From Sphingomonas hominis (GTDB lineage: Bacteria > Pseudomonadota > Alphaproteobacteria > Sphingomonadales > Sphingomonadaceae): a stretch of 64,000 bases of DNA. The DNA is taken from contig NZ_JABULH010000001.1 in NCBI RefSeq assembly GCF_013328205.1, positions 248,001 through 312,000 of the forward strand, in the 5' to 3' direction. The stretch's first letter is position 1. Every line of letters begins with the position of its first letter. Shown piece by piece: positions 24,598 to 34,114 of this stretch. Both the position numbers and the translations under genes were made by a program. The notes under the pieces were generated by a model. That model saw only the letters and a list, made by a program, of their open reading frames with translations. It was not told the origin of the DNA and ran no database searches.

Positions 24598-26367
24598 TTA
24601 GCCCTGGTCGCGGATGACCTGGAGGAAGGCGTCGCCATAGGCGTCGAGCTTGCGCTGACCGATGCCGGTGATGCGCCCGAGTGCCCAGGCGTCACGCGGG
24701 CGTGCCTCCGCCATCTCGCGCAGGACCGAGTCGTGGAAGATGACGTAGGGGGGCACGCCCTGTTCCTTGGCGAGATCGCGGCGGCGCGCGCGGAGCGCCT
24801 CGAACAGCGGATCGTCGGTCGGGTTGGCGGTGGCGCCCGAGCCGCTCCCGCGGCGGCGTTTAGGCCGGGCGGGTGCCTCCAGCAGCGCGACGTCGGCCTC
24901 GCCCTTCAGGATCGCGCGCGCGCCGGGGCCGAACTCGAGGCCGCCGTGTTCGTTGGTACGCAGCGCATCGCGCAGCAGGAGTGCACGCCCGACCGGCTTG
25001 AGCAGTGCGGCGTCGTCGCCCTCGACGATGCCCCAGACCGAGAGTTGCTCGTGCCCGTTCATCAGGCTGCGCTCGCTCGACTTCGCGGTCAGCACGCTCT
25101 CGATATAGCCCATGCCGAACATCTGACCGGTGCGGAACACGGCCGAGAGATATTTGCGCGCGACCTCGGTGGCGTCGGTCGAGCGCGGGGGGGAGAGGCA
25201 ATTGTCGCAATTGCCGCACGTTGCGGGCGGGTCCTCGCCGAAATGGCGCAACAGGATCGCGCGACGGCAGCCGGCGGTTTCGACCAGCGCGCCCAAGCTG
25301 GCGAGGCGTTGGCGCTCGCCTGAGTGGCGTTCGGGCTCCATCTCGGCGATGCGTTGTCGCGCGCGGGCGAAGTCCTCGGCGCCCCAGAACAGGTGCGCGA
25401 CGCTAGGGTCGCCGTCGCGCCCGGCGCGGCCGGTTTCCTGGTAATAGGCCTCGATCGACTTGGGCAGCCCGGCGTGCGCGACGAAGCGGACGTCGGGCTT
25501 GTCGATACCCATGCCGAACGCGACGGTGGCGCACATCACCATGTCTTCGGAAGCGACGAAATCGCGCTGGTTCTTGGCGCGGATCGCTGGGTCCAATCCG
25601 GCGTGATAGGCGCGCGTCGGGCGGCCGGTGGCGGCGAGCGCGGCGGCCATCTTCTCGGTCGCGGCGCGGGTCTGGACGTAGACGATGCCGGGCCCCGCTG
25701 TGTCGCGCACCACGTCGGCGATCTGGCGGGTGAGATTGTCCTTCGGCTGGATCGTGTAGCGAATGTTGGGGCGGTCGAAGCCGGCGACGATCATCCCCTC
25801 GGTCGGGATGCCGAGCTGTTCGAGGATATCGGCGCGGGTGTGCGCGTCGGCGGTGGCGGTGAGCGCGAGGCGCGGCACGTCTGGGAAGCTGTCGAGCAGC
25901 GGGCGCAGCAGGCGGTAGTCGGGGCGGAAATCGTGGCCCCATTCGCTGACGCAATGCGCCTCGTCGATCGCGAACAGCGCGAGGGGGGCGGCGGAGAGCA
26001 GGTCGCGGAAGCTCGCGTTCGAGGCGCGCTCGGGTGCCACGTAGAGCAGGTCGAGCTGGCCGTCGCGGAAGCGTTGCATCGTCTCGGCGCGGTTCTCGTC
26101 GACGCTGGTGAGCGTCGCGGCGGCGAGGCCGACCGCCTCGGCGGCGCGGAGCTGGTCGTGCATCAGCGCGATCAGCGGCGACACGACGACGCAGGTGCCC
26201 GGCAGCATCGCGGCGGGGAGCTGATAGGTCAGCGACTTGCCCGCGCCGGTCGGCATCACCGCGAGCGTGCGCTGGTGCCCAAGCGTGCGGTCGACGACCT
26301 GCCGCTGGACGCCGCGGAAGTCGGGAAAGCCGAAGATGCGTTGTAGTTCGTGCCTGGGGTCGTTCAC
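24598..26367 (-). CDS. recQ: ATP-dependent DNA helicase RecQ
   Basis: A 3'-5' helicase of 589 residues used in recombination and replication restart. Walker A TGAGKS is at 40-45, DEAH at 135-138 within AIDEAHCVSEWGHDFRPDY, and the zinc-binding cysteines lie in CRRAILLRHFGEDP and CGNCDNC. A C-terminal HRDC domain ends the protein (EMAEARPRDAWALGRITGIG). The frame is open to 26493, but a GTG at 26367 with AGGGG just upstream gives the usual RecQ N-terminus and avoids overlapping the divergent GNAT gene. Confidence 0.96.
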   Translation of the reverse strand: MNDPRHELQRIFGFPDFRGVQRQVVDRTLGHQRTLAVMPTGAGKSLTYQLPAAMLPGTCVVVSPLIALMHDQLRAAEAVGLAAATLTSVDENRAETMQRFRDGQLDLLYVAPERASNASFRDLLSAAPLALFAIDEAHCVSEWGHDFRPDYRLLRPLLDSFPDVPRLALTATADAHTRADILEQLGIPTEGMIVAGFDRPNIRYTIQPKDNLTRQIADVVRDTAGPGIVYVQTRAATEKMAAALAATGRPTRAYHAGLDPAIRAKNQRDFVASEDMVMCATVAFGMGIDKPDVRFVAHAGLPKSIEAYYQETGRAGRDGDPSVAHLFWGAEDFARARQRIAEMEPERHSGERQRLASLGALVETAGCRRAILLRHFGEDPPATCGNCDNCLSPPRSTDATEVARKYLSAVFRTGQMFGMGYIESVLTAKSSERSLMNGHEQLSVWGIVEGDDAALLKPVGRALLLRDALRTNEHGGLEFGPGARAILKGEADVALLEAPARPKRRRGSGSGATANPTDDPLFEALRARRRDLAKEQGVPPYVIFHDSVLREMAEARPRDAWALGRITGIGQRKLDAYGDAFLQVIRDQG

Positions 26368-26470
26368 CCAGCCCCTATCGGTATTGCGGGCGTGTCGCGC
26401 AACAGGCGAGCGGGGCGGGGCGTTGGGGCTCGCGACGAAGCGGGCAGGTGCTCGCGGTGATGGAGCGAAC

Positions 26471-26743
26471 ATGAAGAGCGTGATCGACAACAAGGCCGAG
26501 CAGGAATTCGAGCTGACCGTGGACGGCTACCGCGCGATCGCGGCGTATCAGTTGGAGGGCGACACGATCGTCTTCACCCATACCGAGGTGCCGCCCGAGA
26601 TCGAGGGGCGCGGGGTGGGCACGAAGCTGATCCAGGCGGCGCTCGATTCAGCGCGTGATCGCGGGTTGAAGGTGGTGCCGCAGTGCCGTTTCGTGCGGGC
26701 CTATATGGAGAAGCACCCCGAGACGCGCGACATGCTGGGGTGA
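26471..26743 (+). CDS. Small GNAT-type N-acetyltransferase (NATD1/YjdJ-like)
   Basis: The 90-residue protein contains a minimal GNAT core: EGDTIVFTHTEVPPEIEGRG followed by VGTKLIQAALDSARDRGLKV and CRFVRAYMEKHPE. The GRGVGTKL segment is the acetyl-CoA pyrophosphate-binding loop. Such single-domain proteins are common and have no assigned substrate. The ATG at 26471 is just outside the divergent recQ start, with GGAG nearby. Confidence 0.88.
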   Translation: MKSVIDNKAEQEFELTVDGYRAIAAYQLEGDTIVFTHTEVPPEIEGRGVGTKLIQAALDSARDRGLKVVPQCRFVRAYMEKHPETRDMLG

Positions 26744-26753
26744 GGAGCCTGCT

Positions 26754-26782
26754 GTCACCCCGGGGTCGAGCCCGGGATGACG
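26754..26782. repeat. Family A repeat, compact copy
   Basis: GTCACCCCGGGGTCGAGCCC followed by GGGATGACG joins the left end and right end of the family A element without the middle section. It lies between the convergent GNAT and dcp-type genes. Confidence 0.7.
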
Positions 26783-26797
26783 GTCGCTGGTTAGGCG

Positions 26798-29044
26798 TTA
26801 CTTGCCGATCTTGCCCGGTGCGGCGGGGCGCGGGGCGGGCGTGGTCGGGACCGGGCCGTCGCTGTTGGGCGTGGCGCCGGTGCTGGGTGCGATGCGCGAG
26901 CCGTCGGCGTTGAGGCCGAGGTCCGCGAGGAGCGGTGCGACCTGCGGGTCGGCGCCGTTGAAAGCGCGGAACATCGGCGCGTAATCCATCGTGTGACCCT
27001 TCGACAGGATCATGTCGCGGAAACGCTGGCCGTTGGCGCGCGTCATCCCGCCGTGCTGCTCGAACCAATTGAACGCGTTGGCGCTCAGCATCTTGGTCCA
27101 GCTATAGGCATAGTAACCCGCCGAATAGCCGTTGCCCCAGATGTGGAGGAAATAGGGCGAGCGGTAGCGCGGCGGCACGTCGGCGACGTCGAGCCCGGTG
27201 GCGGCGAGCGCCTTAGCCTCGAACTGGTCGGCGTTCTGCTTGCCTTGTGCGGCGGTCAGCGAGTGCCAGCTCATGTCCATCTCGGCCGCGGCGAGCGCCT
27301 CGCCGAACGAATAGCCCGAGTTGAACGTGCCGGCGCGCTTGATCTTGTCGACCAGCGCCTGCGGGATCACCGCGCCGGTCTTGTAGTTGACGGCATAGTG
27401 CGGCAGCACCTTGGGATCGAGCGCCCAGTGCTCGTTGAACTGCGACGGGAACTCGACGAAATCACGCGCGGTGTTGGTGCCCGAGACGCTCGGATAGGTC
27501 TGGTTCGCGAACAGGCCGTGGAGTGCGTGGCCGAATTCGTGGAACATCGTCACCACGTCGTCGAAGCTGACCAGCGCGGGCTGGCCGGCGGCGGGCTTGG
27601 TGAAGTTGCCGACATTGTAGATCACCGGCTTGGTGCCGTTCAGCCGCGACTGATTGACGAAGTTCGACATCCACGCGCCGCCGTTCTTGTTGTCGCGCTT
27701 CCAATAGTCGAAGTACATCAGGCCGACGACCGTGCCATTCTCTTCCGTCACTTCATAGACCGTCACGTCGGGCTGATAGACGGGAATGTCGGTGCGACGC
27801 TTGAAGTTCAGACCGTAGAGCTGGTTGGCGGCGTAGAACACGCCGTCGGTCAGCACCTTGTTGATCTCGAAATACGGCTTCAGCTCGTCCTGGTTGAGGT
27901 CGTACTTCGCCTTGCGGACCTGTTCCGAGTAGAAGTCCCAGTCCCACGGCTTCAACTGGAAGTTGCCGCCGGTCGCCTTGATCTGCGCCTGGAGCTCGGC
28001 GGCCTCGCGCCGCTGCTCGGCAGCGACGGGCGTGCCGAGCTGCTGCATGAAGCCCAATGCGGTCTTCGGGTTCTTCGCCATCTGGTCCTGGAGGACGTAG
28101 TCGGCCCATGTCGGGAAGCCGAGCAGCTTGGCCTTTTGCGCGCGCAGCAATGCGATCTGCGAGATCGTGTCGCGGGTGTCGTTCGCGTCACCCTTGCTCG
28201 CGCGATTCCAGCTGGCGTTGAACAAAGCCTCGCGCGTTGCGCGGTCCTTCATTGTCGCGAGTTCGGGCTGCTGCGTTGTGTTCTGGAGCGTCAGCACGTA
28301 CTTGCCGTCCATCCCGCGCGCCTTGGCGGCATCGGCGGCGGCGGCGATCTCCGCGTCGGACAGTCCGGCGAGCTTCGCCTTGTCGTCGACCACCAGCGCG
28401 CCGGCCTTCGCGGCGGCCAGCAGCTTCTGCTGGAACGCGGTTTCCAGCGTCGAGAGCTGGCTGTTATACTGGCTGAGCGTCTGCTTGTCGGCCGCCGAGA
28501 GCTGCGCGCCGGCGCGGACCATCCCCTCGTAGGTGAGCGTCAGGACCTGCAACTGCTCGGGATCGAGGCGGAGCGACCGGCGCTGGTCGTACAGCGTCTT
28601 CACGCGCGCGAAGAGTGCGGGGTCGAGGTTGATCGCGTCCTGATGCGCGGCGAACTTCGGCGCGAGATCGGCCTGCGTCTTCTGCAGCGTATCGTCGGTG
28701 TTGGCGCCGACGACGCCGTAGAAGGCCATGCTGGCGCGCTCGAGCAGGCGGCCCGAGCGCTCCATCGCGGCGATCGTGTTCTCGAACGTCGGGGCCGAGC
28801 GCGCGCGGGTGATCGCGTTGATCTCGGCGCGCTGCTGCGCCATGCCGGCGAGGAGCGCGGGGGCATAGTCGCTGCTCTTGATGCGGTCGAACGGCGGCGC
28901 CTGGAGCGGCAAAGTGCTGGGTTGCGCGAACGGGTTGGAGGCGGGCAGCGTGGTGCTCGCGGGCGCGGCAGGTGCCGGCGTGGTTTGCGCGATTGCGGTG
29001 GTCGACATCAGGGTCATCAGGGCAGTGGCAGCGAGCAGACGCAT
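26798..29044 (-). CDS. dcp: M3-family peptidyl-dipeptidase (Dcp type), exported
   Basis: The zinc motif HEFGH is at residues 502-506 in TMFHEFGHALHGLFANQTYP. The third-ligand region AAAEMDMSWH and the substrate-site segment YYAYSWTKMLSANAFNWFEQ match M3 dipeptidyl carboxypeptidases, which release C-terminal dipeptides. The 748-residue precursor has a signal peptide (MRLLAATALMTLMSTTAIAQ) and a Pro/Ala-rich linker, so it acts in the periplasm. A longer frame exists, but the ATG at 29044 has AGAGGA upstream and starts exactly at the signal peptide. The C-terminal tail is Pro-rich. Confidence 0.94.
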   Translation of the reverse strand: MRLLAATALMTLMSTTAIAQTTPAPAAPASTTLPASNPFAQPSTLPLQAPPFDRIKSSDYAPALLAGMAQQRAEINAITRARSAPTFENTIAAMERSGRLLERASMAFYGVVGANTDDTLQKTQADLAPKFAAHQDAINLDPALFARVKTLYDQRRSLRLDPEQLQVLTLTYEGMVRAGAQLSAADKQTLSQYNSQLSTLETAFQQKLLAAAKAGALVVDDKAKLAGLSDAEIAAAADAAKARGMDGKYVLTLQNTTQQPELATMKDRATREALFNASWNRASKGDANDTRDTISQIALLRAQKAKLLGFPTWADYVLQDQMAKNPKTALGFMQQLGTPVAAEQRREAAELQAQIKATGGNFQLKPWDWDFYSEQVRKAKYDLNQDELKPYFEINKVLTDGVFYAANQLYGLNFKRRTDIPVYQPDVTVYEVTEENGTVVGLMYFDYWKRDNKNGGAWMSNFVNQSRLNGTKPVIYNVGNFTKPAAGQPALVSFDDVVTMFHEFGHALHGLFANQTYPSVSGTNTARDFVEFPSQFNEHWALDPKVLPHYAVNYKTGAVIPQALVDKIKRAGTFNSGYSFGEALAAAEMDMSWHSLTAAQGKQNADQFEAKALAATGLDVADVPPRYRSPYFLHIWGNGYSAGYYAYSWTKMLSANAFNWFEQHGGMTRANGQRFRDMILSKGHTMDYAPMFRAFNGADPQVAPLLADLGLNADGSRIAPSTGATPNSDGPVPTTPAPRPAAPGKIGK

Positions 29045-29243
29045 CGGTGATCCTCTTGGGGCGTGTATGGTGCGCGTGATGCACCCGGGCGCGGTGCGCT
29101 TCAAGGGTGCGCGCAACGTTGTGCAACGATTAGGGCAGCGCGGCTGACGTGGCGGTGAACGATCGGCAGCGTACGGGGAGCAGTCCTGCTCCCTGGCAAG
29201 GAAGGGTTAGAGGCCTCTTGCGCGCGGTGGCGTCTCGTGTCGC

Positions 29244-29283
29244 ACCTACCCACCCCCGACCCCTCCCTTCCAAGGAGGGGAGC
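29244..29283. repeat. Family B repeat
   Basis: ACCTACCCACCCCCGACCCC followed by TCCCTTCCAAGGAGGGGAGC. It lies just beyond the stop of the minus-strand ABC exporter gene and could act as its terminator. A weaker partial copy is near 29187. Confidence 0.8.
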
Positions 29284-29305
29284 AGATTTGGGATGGGCTG
29301 GGGGG

Positions 29306-31138
29306 TCAGGCTGCCTCGGCTTCGGCTTCCTCGCGTTCGTTGGCCTGGCGGTCCCACATTTCGGCGTAGAGCCCGCCGCGGCGGAGTAGGTCGGCGTGGG
29401 TGCCGCGCTCGACGACCTGTCCGGCCTCCAGCACGACGATCTGGTCGGCGTGGACGATGGTGGACAGGCGGTGCGCGATAACGATCGTGGTGCGCCCGCG
29501 CTCGATCGCCTCCAGCGTATCCATGATCTCGGCCTCGGTGCGGCTGTCGAGCGCGCTGGTCGCCTCGTCGAGGATCAGGACCGGGGGGTTCTTGAGCAGG
29601 GTACGCGCGATCGCGACGCGCTGCTTCTCGCCGCCCGACAGTTTCAGCCCGCGTTCGCCGACGCGCGTGGCATAGCCGTCGGGCTGGCGTTCGATGAAGC
29701 CCGCGATCGCCGCACCCTTCGCCGCGCCCTCGATGTCGGCCTGCGTCGCGTCGGCGCGGCCGTAGGCGATGTTGTAGCCGATCGTGTCGTTGAACAGCAC
29801 CGTGTCCTGCGGCACGATGCCGATCGCGGCGCGTAAAGACGCCTGCGTCACCTGCGCGATATCCTGCCCGTCGATCGTGATGCGCCCGCCGGTCAGGTCG
29901 TAGAAACGGTACATCAGCCGCGCGAGCGTCGACTTGCCCGCGCCCGACGGGCCGACCACCGCGACCGTGCTGCCGGGCGCGACGTCTAGGTCGATGCCCT
30001 TCAGGATCGGCATGCCGTCGTCATAGCCGAAGCGGACGTCCTCGAACCGGACATGGCCGCGCGCGACCGACAGCGGCTGCGCCGCGGGCGCGTCGGTGAC
30101 CTCGGACGGCGTGTCGATCAGGTCGAACATCGATCCCATGTCGATCACGCCCTGCCGGATCGTGCGATACACCATGCCGAGCAGGTCGAGCGGGCGGAAC
30201 AGCTGCGACAGTAGTGTCGAGACGAGCACGACGTTACCCGCGGTGAAGCGCCCCTGGCTCCAGCCCCAGGCGACATAGGCCATCCCCGCGCCGAGCATCA
30301 GGTTGGTGATGAGCGCCTGCCCGACGTTGAGCCAGGCAAGGCTGTTCTCCGACTTGACCGCGGCGTCGGCGTAGGAGCGCATCGCATTGTCGTAGCGGCG
30401 TGCCTCGCGCTCCTCCGCCCCGAAGTACTTCACCGTCTCGAAGTTCAGCAGCGAGTCGACCGCGTGCGCGACCGCACCGGTGTCGAGGTCGTTCATCCGT
30501 TCGCGCAACGACGAGCGCCAGTCGGTGACCATGCGCGTGAACCAGATGTAAACCGCGACCATCACCAATGTCGCGGCAACGAGCGGCCAGCCGAACTTCA
30601 CCCAGAAGATGCCGAGCACGAGTGCGAGTTCGAGGATTGTCGGCGCGATGTTGAACAGCAGGAAGTAGAGCATCGTGTCGATGCTCTTGGTGCCGCGCTC
30701 GACCACCTTGGTGACCGCACCGGTGCGGCGTTCGAGGTGAAAGCGCAGCGATAGTTGGTGGAGGTGGCGGAACACGCGCGCGGCGAGGCGACGGGTGGCT
30801 TCCTGTCCGACACGCTCGAACACGGTGTTGCGCAAATTGTCGAACAGCGTCGAGCCGAAGCGCGCGGCGGCGTAGCCGAGGATCAGCAGCACCACGAGCG
30901 AGACGGGGGTGCGCGCGATGCCGCCCGACCCGCCGGCCATGCCGTCGATCGCGCCCTGGAGCGCGAACGGTGCGCCATAGACCTGAACGAGCTTGGACGC
31001 GATCACCAGCGCCATCGCGCCCGCGACGCGCAGCTTCATGCCGGGTGCGTCGCTGGGCCACAGATCGGGGAGGAAGCGGCGGATCGTCGGCAGCAGCGGA
31101 CGCTCGGTGCCGGGGGTCGTGAAAGATTGCGGGGGCAT
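29306..31138 (-). CDS. Atm1-type ABC exporter (ABCB7/HMT1 family)
   Basis: A fused permease-ATPase of 610 residues. The transmembrane domain has about six helices and the family signature GTKSIDTMLYFLLFNIAPT. The ATPase has Walker A GPSGAGKS near residue 395, signature LSGGE near 498 and Walker B ILDEAT near 521. It closely resembles the structurally characterised Novosphingobium Atm1, which exports glutathione conjugates and protects against heavy metals. A TTG at 31174 would lengthen it by 12 residues, while the ATG at 31138 is the conventional start. It appears to be a single gene. Confidence 0.95.
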   Translation of the reverse strand: MPPQSFTTPGTERPLLPTIRRFLPDLWPSDAPGMKLRVAGAMALVIASKLVQVYGAPFALQGAIDGMAGGSGGIARTPVSLVVLLILGYAAARFGSTLFDNLRNTVFERVGQEATRRLAARVFRHLHQLSLRFHLERRTGAVTKVVERGTKSIDTMLYFLLFNIAPTILELALVLGIFWVKFGWPLVAATLVMVAVYIWFTRMVTDWRSSLRERMNDLDTGAVAHAVDSLLNFETVKYFGAEEREARRYDNAMRSYADAAVKSENSLAWLNVGQALITNLMLGAGMAYVAWGWSQGRFTAGNVVLVSTLLSQLFRPLDLLGMVYRTIRQGVIDMGSMFDLIDTPSEVTDAPAAQPLSVARGHVRFEDVRFGYDDGMPILKGIDLDVAPGSTVAVVGPSGAGKSTLARLMYRFYDLTGGRITIDGQDIAQVTQASLRAAIGIVPQDTVLFNDTIGYNIAYGRADATQADIEGAAKGAAIAGFIERQPDGYATRVGERGLKLSGGEKQRVAIARTLLKNPPVLILDEATSALDSRTEAEIMDTLEAIERGRTTIVIAHRLSTIVHADQIVVLEAGQVVERGTHADLLRRGGLYAEMWDRQANEREEAEAEAA

Positions 31139-31282
31139 TGCCAGCGATGTCGTGCGCGCGGGTGCTCGCGTCAATGTAGCGGCGGTTGATCCAAAACGGC
31201 GCGAACGCGAAAGTCTGTCAATAGCCTAAGTGGAACTACCGGCCAACTGCCTCGTTTTACACGACATAAGGGAGGCCGGATC

Positions 31283-31516
31283 ATGGAAGCAGCATTCTTT
31301 GTCATGGCGATCATGGGCTGCGGTGACGCGAATACCGCTTGCACCGAGGCGCGCGTCGATCCGGTCCGTTACAGCAACGTGGCGCAGTGTCAGGCGGCGA
31401 TGCCCGCCGCCCTCGCGCGCAACAACGATCTGTTGTTCCCGGTGATCAGCGCGACCTGCCGCTCTAACGGACAGCAGTGGGTGAAGGCTACGGCTAAGAC
31501 TTCGCCACGCGGGTAA
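31283..31516 (+). CDS. Small cysteine-containing protein, 77 aa
   Basis: The product is MEAAFFVMAIMGCGDANTAC then EARVDPVRYSNVAQCQAAMP and VISATCRSNGQQW. It has four cysteines (about positions 13, 20, 36 and 59), a pattern that suggests disulfides in an exported protein, although the N-terminal hydrophobic stretch is short. The GGAGG ribosome binding site just before the ATG is excellent. No family is recognised. The following 200 bases are non-coding. Confidence 0.72.
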   Translation: MEAAFFVMAIMGCGDANTACTEARVDPVRYSNVAQCQAAMPAALARNNDLLFPVISATCRSNGQQWVKATAKTSPRG

Positions 31517-31718
31517 GCGCGCGCATCGACCGCTCATCACAGGACGAACTGCTGAGGTTGGTTGGTTTGTTTAGGGTCTGGTGACCTGTCGCGACCTTCC
31601 AGTAGCTATAGGACACATGTCCACGCATGTTGGGTCAGGCGAAGTCAGCCTATCGAGCATGGACTCTCTAGGCGATAGGGTAGCAGCACCGCCGTAGCGC
31701 AGACTCAGGCGCGGTTGC

Positions 31719-32546
31719 TCAGCCGGCAGGCTTTGGCAGGGCAGCGGGGTTCGGTAGCGTGACCATGTTCTGCCCTTGTGGCGAGTCCTCCACTCGCCGC
31801 GCAGTCAGGAAATAATCGAGTGTCGTCGATTGGCCGAGCGCGAAACCGTTGGTCGACAGAATCAGCCCGGTCGTGTCGATCACTTCCAGCCCAGCCTCGC
31901 GCACCATCGCGGCGAGTTCGTCGGGGGTGAGGAACTTGTCCCAATCGTGCGTGCCGCGCGGGATGATGCCGGTGCGCTCCGCCCCCTCGACCAGCGCCAG
32001 GCGGGTCAGCCAGGTGCGGTTGGGCGTCGACATGACGAGCAATCCGCCGGGCGCGACCGCGTCCGCGAGGCCGCGCACGAAGGCGGCGGGGTCGGAGACG
32101 TGCTCGATTACCTCCATCGAGGTGACGAGATCGAAGCGCTCGCCCGCCGCGGCCTCGATTCCGCCGACGCGGTAGTCGATCGCGAGCCCGCGGCGTGAAG
32201 CGTGGTCGCGCGCGACCGAGATGCTCTCGCCCGCGGCGTCGATCGCGGTGACGCTTGCCCCTAGTCGCGCGAGCGGTTCGGCGAGCAGCCCGGCGCCGCA
32301 ACCGACGTCGAGCACGCGTTTACCGCGGAGCGCCTGGAAGCTATGATCGTCGAGGTCCCAGTGGCTGTCGACGCGCTGGCGCAGATATTTCAGCCGCACC
32401 GGGTTGAGACGGTGGAGCATCGCCGACGAGCCCTTCGGGTCCCACCATTCCGCCGCCATACGCCCGAAATGCGCCGCCTCGCGGTCGATCACCGATGCGT
32501 GAACGGGGCTGGAAGTCGTCGCGGTTGTTACGGTTGCGGTCGTCAT
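31719..32546 (-). CDS. ubiG: Ubiquinone biosynthesis O-methyltransferase UbiG
   Basis: A SAM methyltransferase of 275 residues that carries out both O-methylations in ubiquinone synthesis. Family residues include HFGRMAAEWWDPKGSSAMLH, then the SAM-binding motif VLDVGCGAGLLAEPLA at residues 78-93, and the post-motif VTSMEVIEHVSDPA. STPNRTWLTR is also typical. AGGA lies upstream of the ATG at 32546. It is divergent from lysC, with only 53 bases between the starts, so the two promoters overlap or abut. Confidence 0.96.
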   Translation of the reverse strand: MTTATVTTATTSSPVHASVIDREAAHFGRMAAEWWDPKGSSAMLHRLNPVRLKYLRQRVDSHWDLDDHSFQALRGKRVLDVGCGAGLLAEPLARLGASVTAIDAAGESISVARDHASRRGLAIDYRVGGIEAAAGERFDLVTSMEVIEHVSDPAAFVRGLADAVAPGGLLVMSTPNRTWLTRLALVEGAERTGIIPRGTHDWDKFLTPDELAAMVREAGLEVIDTTGLILSTNGFALGQSTTLDYFLTARRVEDSPQGQNMVTLPNPAALPKPAG

Positions 32547-32599
32547 GGCGCGATCCTATCAGGACCGCCCTCTTACCCCAAGGCGTTTGGACCAGCGGC

Positions 32600-33868
32600 A
32601 TGGCGCGCATCGTGATGAAGTTCGGCGGCACCTCGATGGCGGGCATCGAGCGCATCCGTTCGGTCGCCGCGCGCGTCAAACGCGAGCATGACGCGGGCAA
32701 CGAGGTGGCGGTGGTCGTCTCCGCGATGGCGGGGGAGACCGATCGGCTGGTCGGTTTCTGCCGCGAGGCGTCGCCGCTCTACGATCCGCGCGAATATGAC
32801 GTGGTGGTGGCTGCTGGCGAGCAGGTGACGAGCGGATTGCTCGCGATCGCCCTACAGGCGATCGGGGTCAGCGCGCGGTCGTGGCTGGGGTGGCAATTGC
32901 CGATCCACACCGATCAGGCGTTCGCCAAGGCGCGGATCGGGGAGATCGACACCGAGGCGCTGAACGCGAGCCTGTCGGCGGGCGAGGTCGCGGTGATCCC
33001 CGGCTTCCAGGGCGTCAGCGAAGACGGGCGGATCACCACGCTGGGGCGCGGCGGCTCGGACACCTCGGCGGTGGCGGTCGCGGCGGCGATGAAGGCGGAT
33101 CGGTGCGACATCTACACCGACGTCGACGGCGTCTATACCACCGACCCGCGCATCGTGCCGCGCGCGCGCAAGCTACGCCAGGTGACGTACGAGGAGATGC
33201 TCGAACTGGCGTCGGTCGGCGCGAAGGTGTTGCAGACGCGCTCGGTCGGGCTCGCGATGAAGGAACAGGTGCGCGTTCAGGTGCTGTCGTCGCTGACCGG
33301 CGACGATGCGCCCGCGGCGGATACATTGCCCGGCACGATGATCGTGGGCGAAGAGGAGATCGAAGACGTGGAACGCCAGCTCATCACCGGCATCGCACAC
33401 GACAAGAACGAGGCCAAGATCACGCTGACGGGCGTGCCCGACAAGCCCGGCTCGGTCGCGGCGATTTTTGCGCCGTTGTCGGCGGCGAACATCAACGTCG
33501 ACATGATCATCCAGAACATCGCACACCGCAGCAGCGGATCGACCAGCGCGACCGACGTCACCTTCACCGTGCCGTCGGCCGACCTGCCGCGCTCGATCGA
33601 GGCGCTCAACCAGGCGCGGGGCGAGATCGGCTTCGGCGAGCTGATCCACGACACGCGGGTGGCGAAGATCAGCGTCGTCGGCGTCGGCATGCGCAGCCAC
33701 GCGGGTGTCGCCTCGACAATGTTCGAGACGCTGGGCGCGCGCGGGATCAACATCCTCGCCATCTCGACCAGCGAGATCAAGGTCAGCGTGTTGATCCACG
33801 AGGACGAGACCGAGCTGGCGGTGCGTGTGCTGCACACGGCGTACGGGTTGGACGCTGAGGCGGCGTAG
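32600..33868 (+). CDS. lysC: Aspartate kinase
   Basis: The first enzyme of the aspartate pathway to lysine, threonine and methionine. The 422-residue protein has the kinase motif KFGGTS at residues 7-12, the aspartate-binding [12 protein letters not shown] segment, [15 protein letters not shown] and two C-terminal ACT domains. ACT segments include [20 protein letters not shown], the likely lysine/threonine feedback site. The frame extends upstream, but the ATG at 32600 gives the family start. Two family B repeats lie just after the stop. Confidence 0.97.
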   Translation: MARIVMKFGGTSMAGIERIRSVAARVKREHDAGNEVAVVVSAMAGETDRLVGFCREASPLYDPREYDVVVAAGEQVTSGLLAIALQAIGVSARSWLGWQLPIHTDQAFAKARIGEIDTEALNASLSAGEVAVIPGFQGVSEDGRITTLGRGGSDTSAVAVAAAMKADRCDIYTDVDGVYTTDPRIVPRARKLRQVTYEEMLELASVGAKVLQTRSVGLAMKEQVRVQVLSSLTGDDAPAADTLPGTMIVGEEEIEDVERQLITGIAHDKNEAKITLTGVPDKPGSVAAIFAPLSAANINVDMIIQNIAHRSSGSTSATDVTFTVPSADLPRSIEALNQARGEIGFGELIHDTRVAKISVVGVGMRSHAGVASTMFETLGARGINILAISTSEIKVSVLIHEDETELAVRVLHTAYGLDAEAA

Positions 33869-33874
33869 GCGACC

Positions 33875-33913
33875 TGCTTCCCTCCCTGGAAGGGAGGGGC
33901 TGGGGGTGGGTTG
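33875..33913. repeat. Family B repeat, left half of inverted pair
   Basis: CTTCCCTCCCTGGAAGGGAG followed by GGGCTGGGGGTGGGTTG. It is the reverse-strand form of the unit at 33941 and immediately follows lysC. Confidence 0.8.
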
Positions 33914-33940
33914 AGGCAGGAGGTGACCTGTCGTGTCGAG

Positions 33941-33979
33941 CCGACCCACCCCCGATCCCTCCCTTGTCAGGGAGGGGAG
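33941..33979. repeat. Family B repeat, right half of inverted pair
   Basis: CCGACCCACCCCCGATCCCT followed by CCCTTGTCAGGGAGGGGAG. With the copy at 33875 it forms a large head-to-head inverted pair after lysC. Confidence 0.85.
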
Positions 33980-34021
33980 ATTAGGATGATGCATGTCGCT
34001 TGAGCGGCGCGCTTCATCACC

Positions 34022-34104
34022 GTCAACCCCGGACTTGATCCGAGGTCCCGCTTCTGGTGGCCGGGTGCGAAGAAGCGGGATCCGGGGGCTAGCCCGGGAT
34101 GACG
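34022..34104. repeat. Palindromic repeat family A, complete copy
   Basis: GTCAACCCCGGACTTGATCC then GAGGTCCCGCTTCT on the left, and AGAAGCGGGATCCGGGGGCT then AGCCCGGGATGACG on the right. The right arm is degraded in its centre. It sits next to the yjbQ stop codon. Confidence 0.8.
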
Positions 34105-34114
34105 AATGCGGCGG

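Noticed and set aside
26993-29050. A 685-residue open frame on the plus strand
   Set aside because: It is antisense to the exported M3 peptidase, which has a full signal peptide, HEFGH and normal length. High GC content produces long shadow frames.
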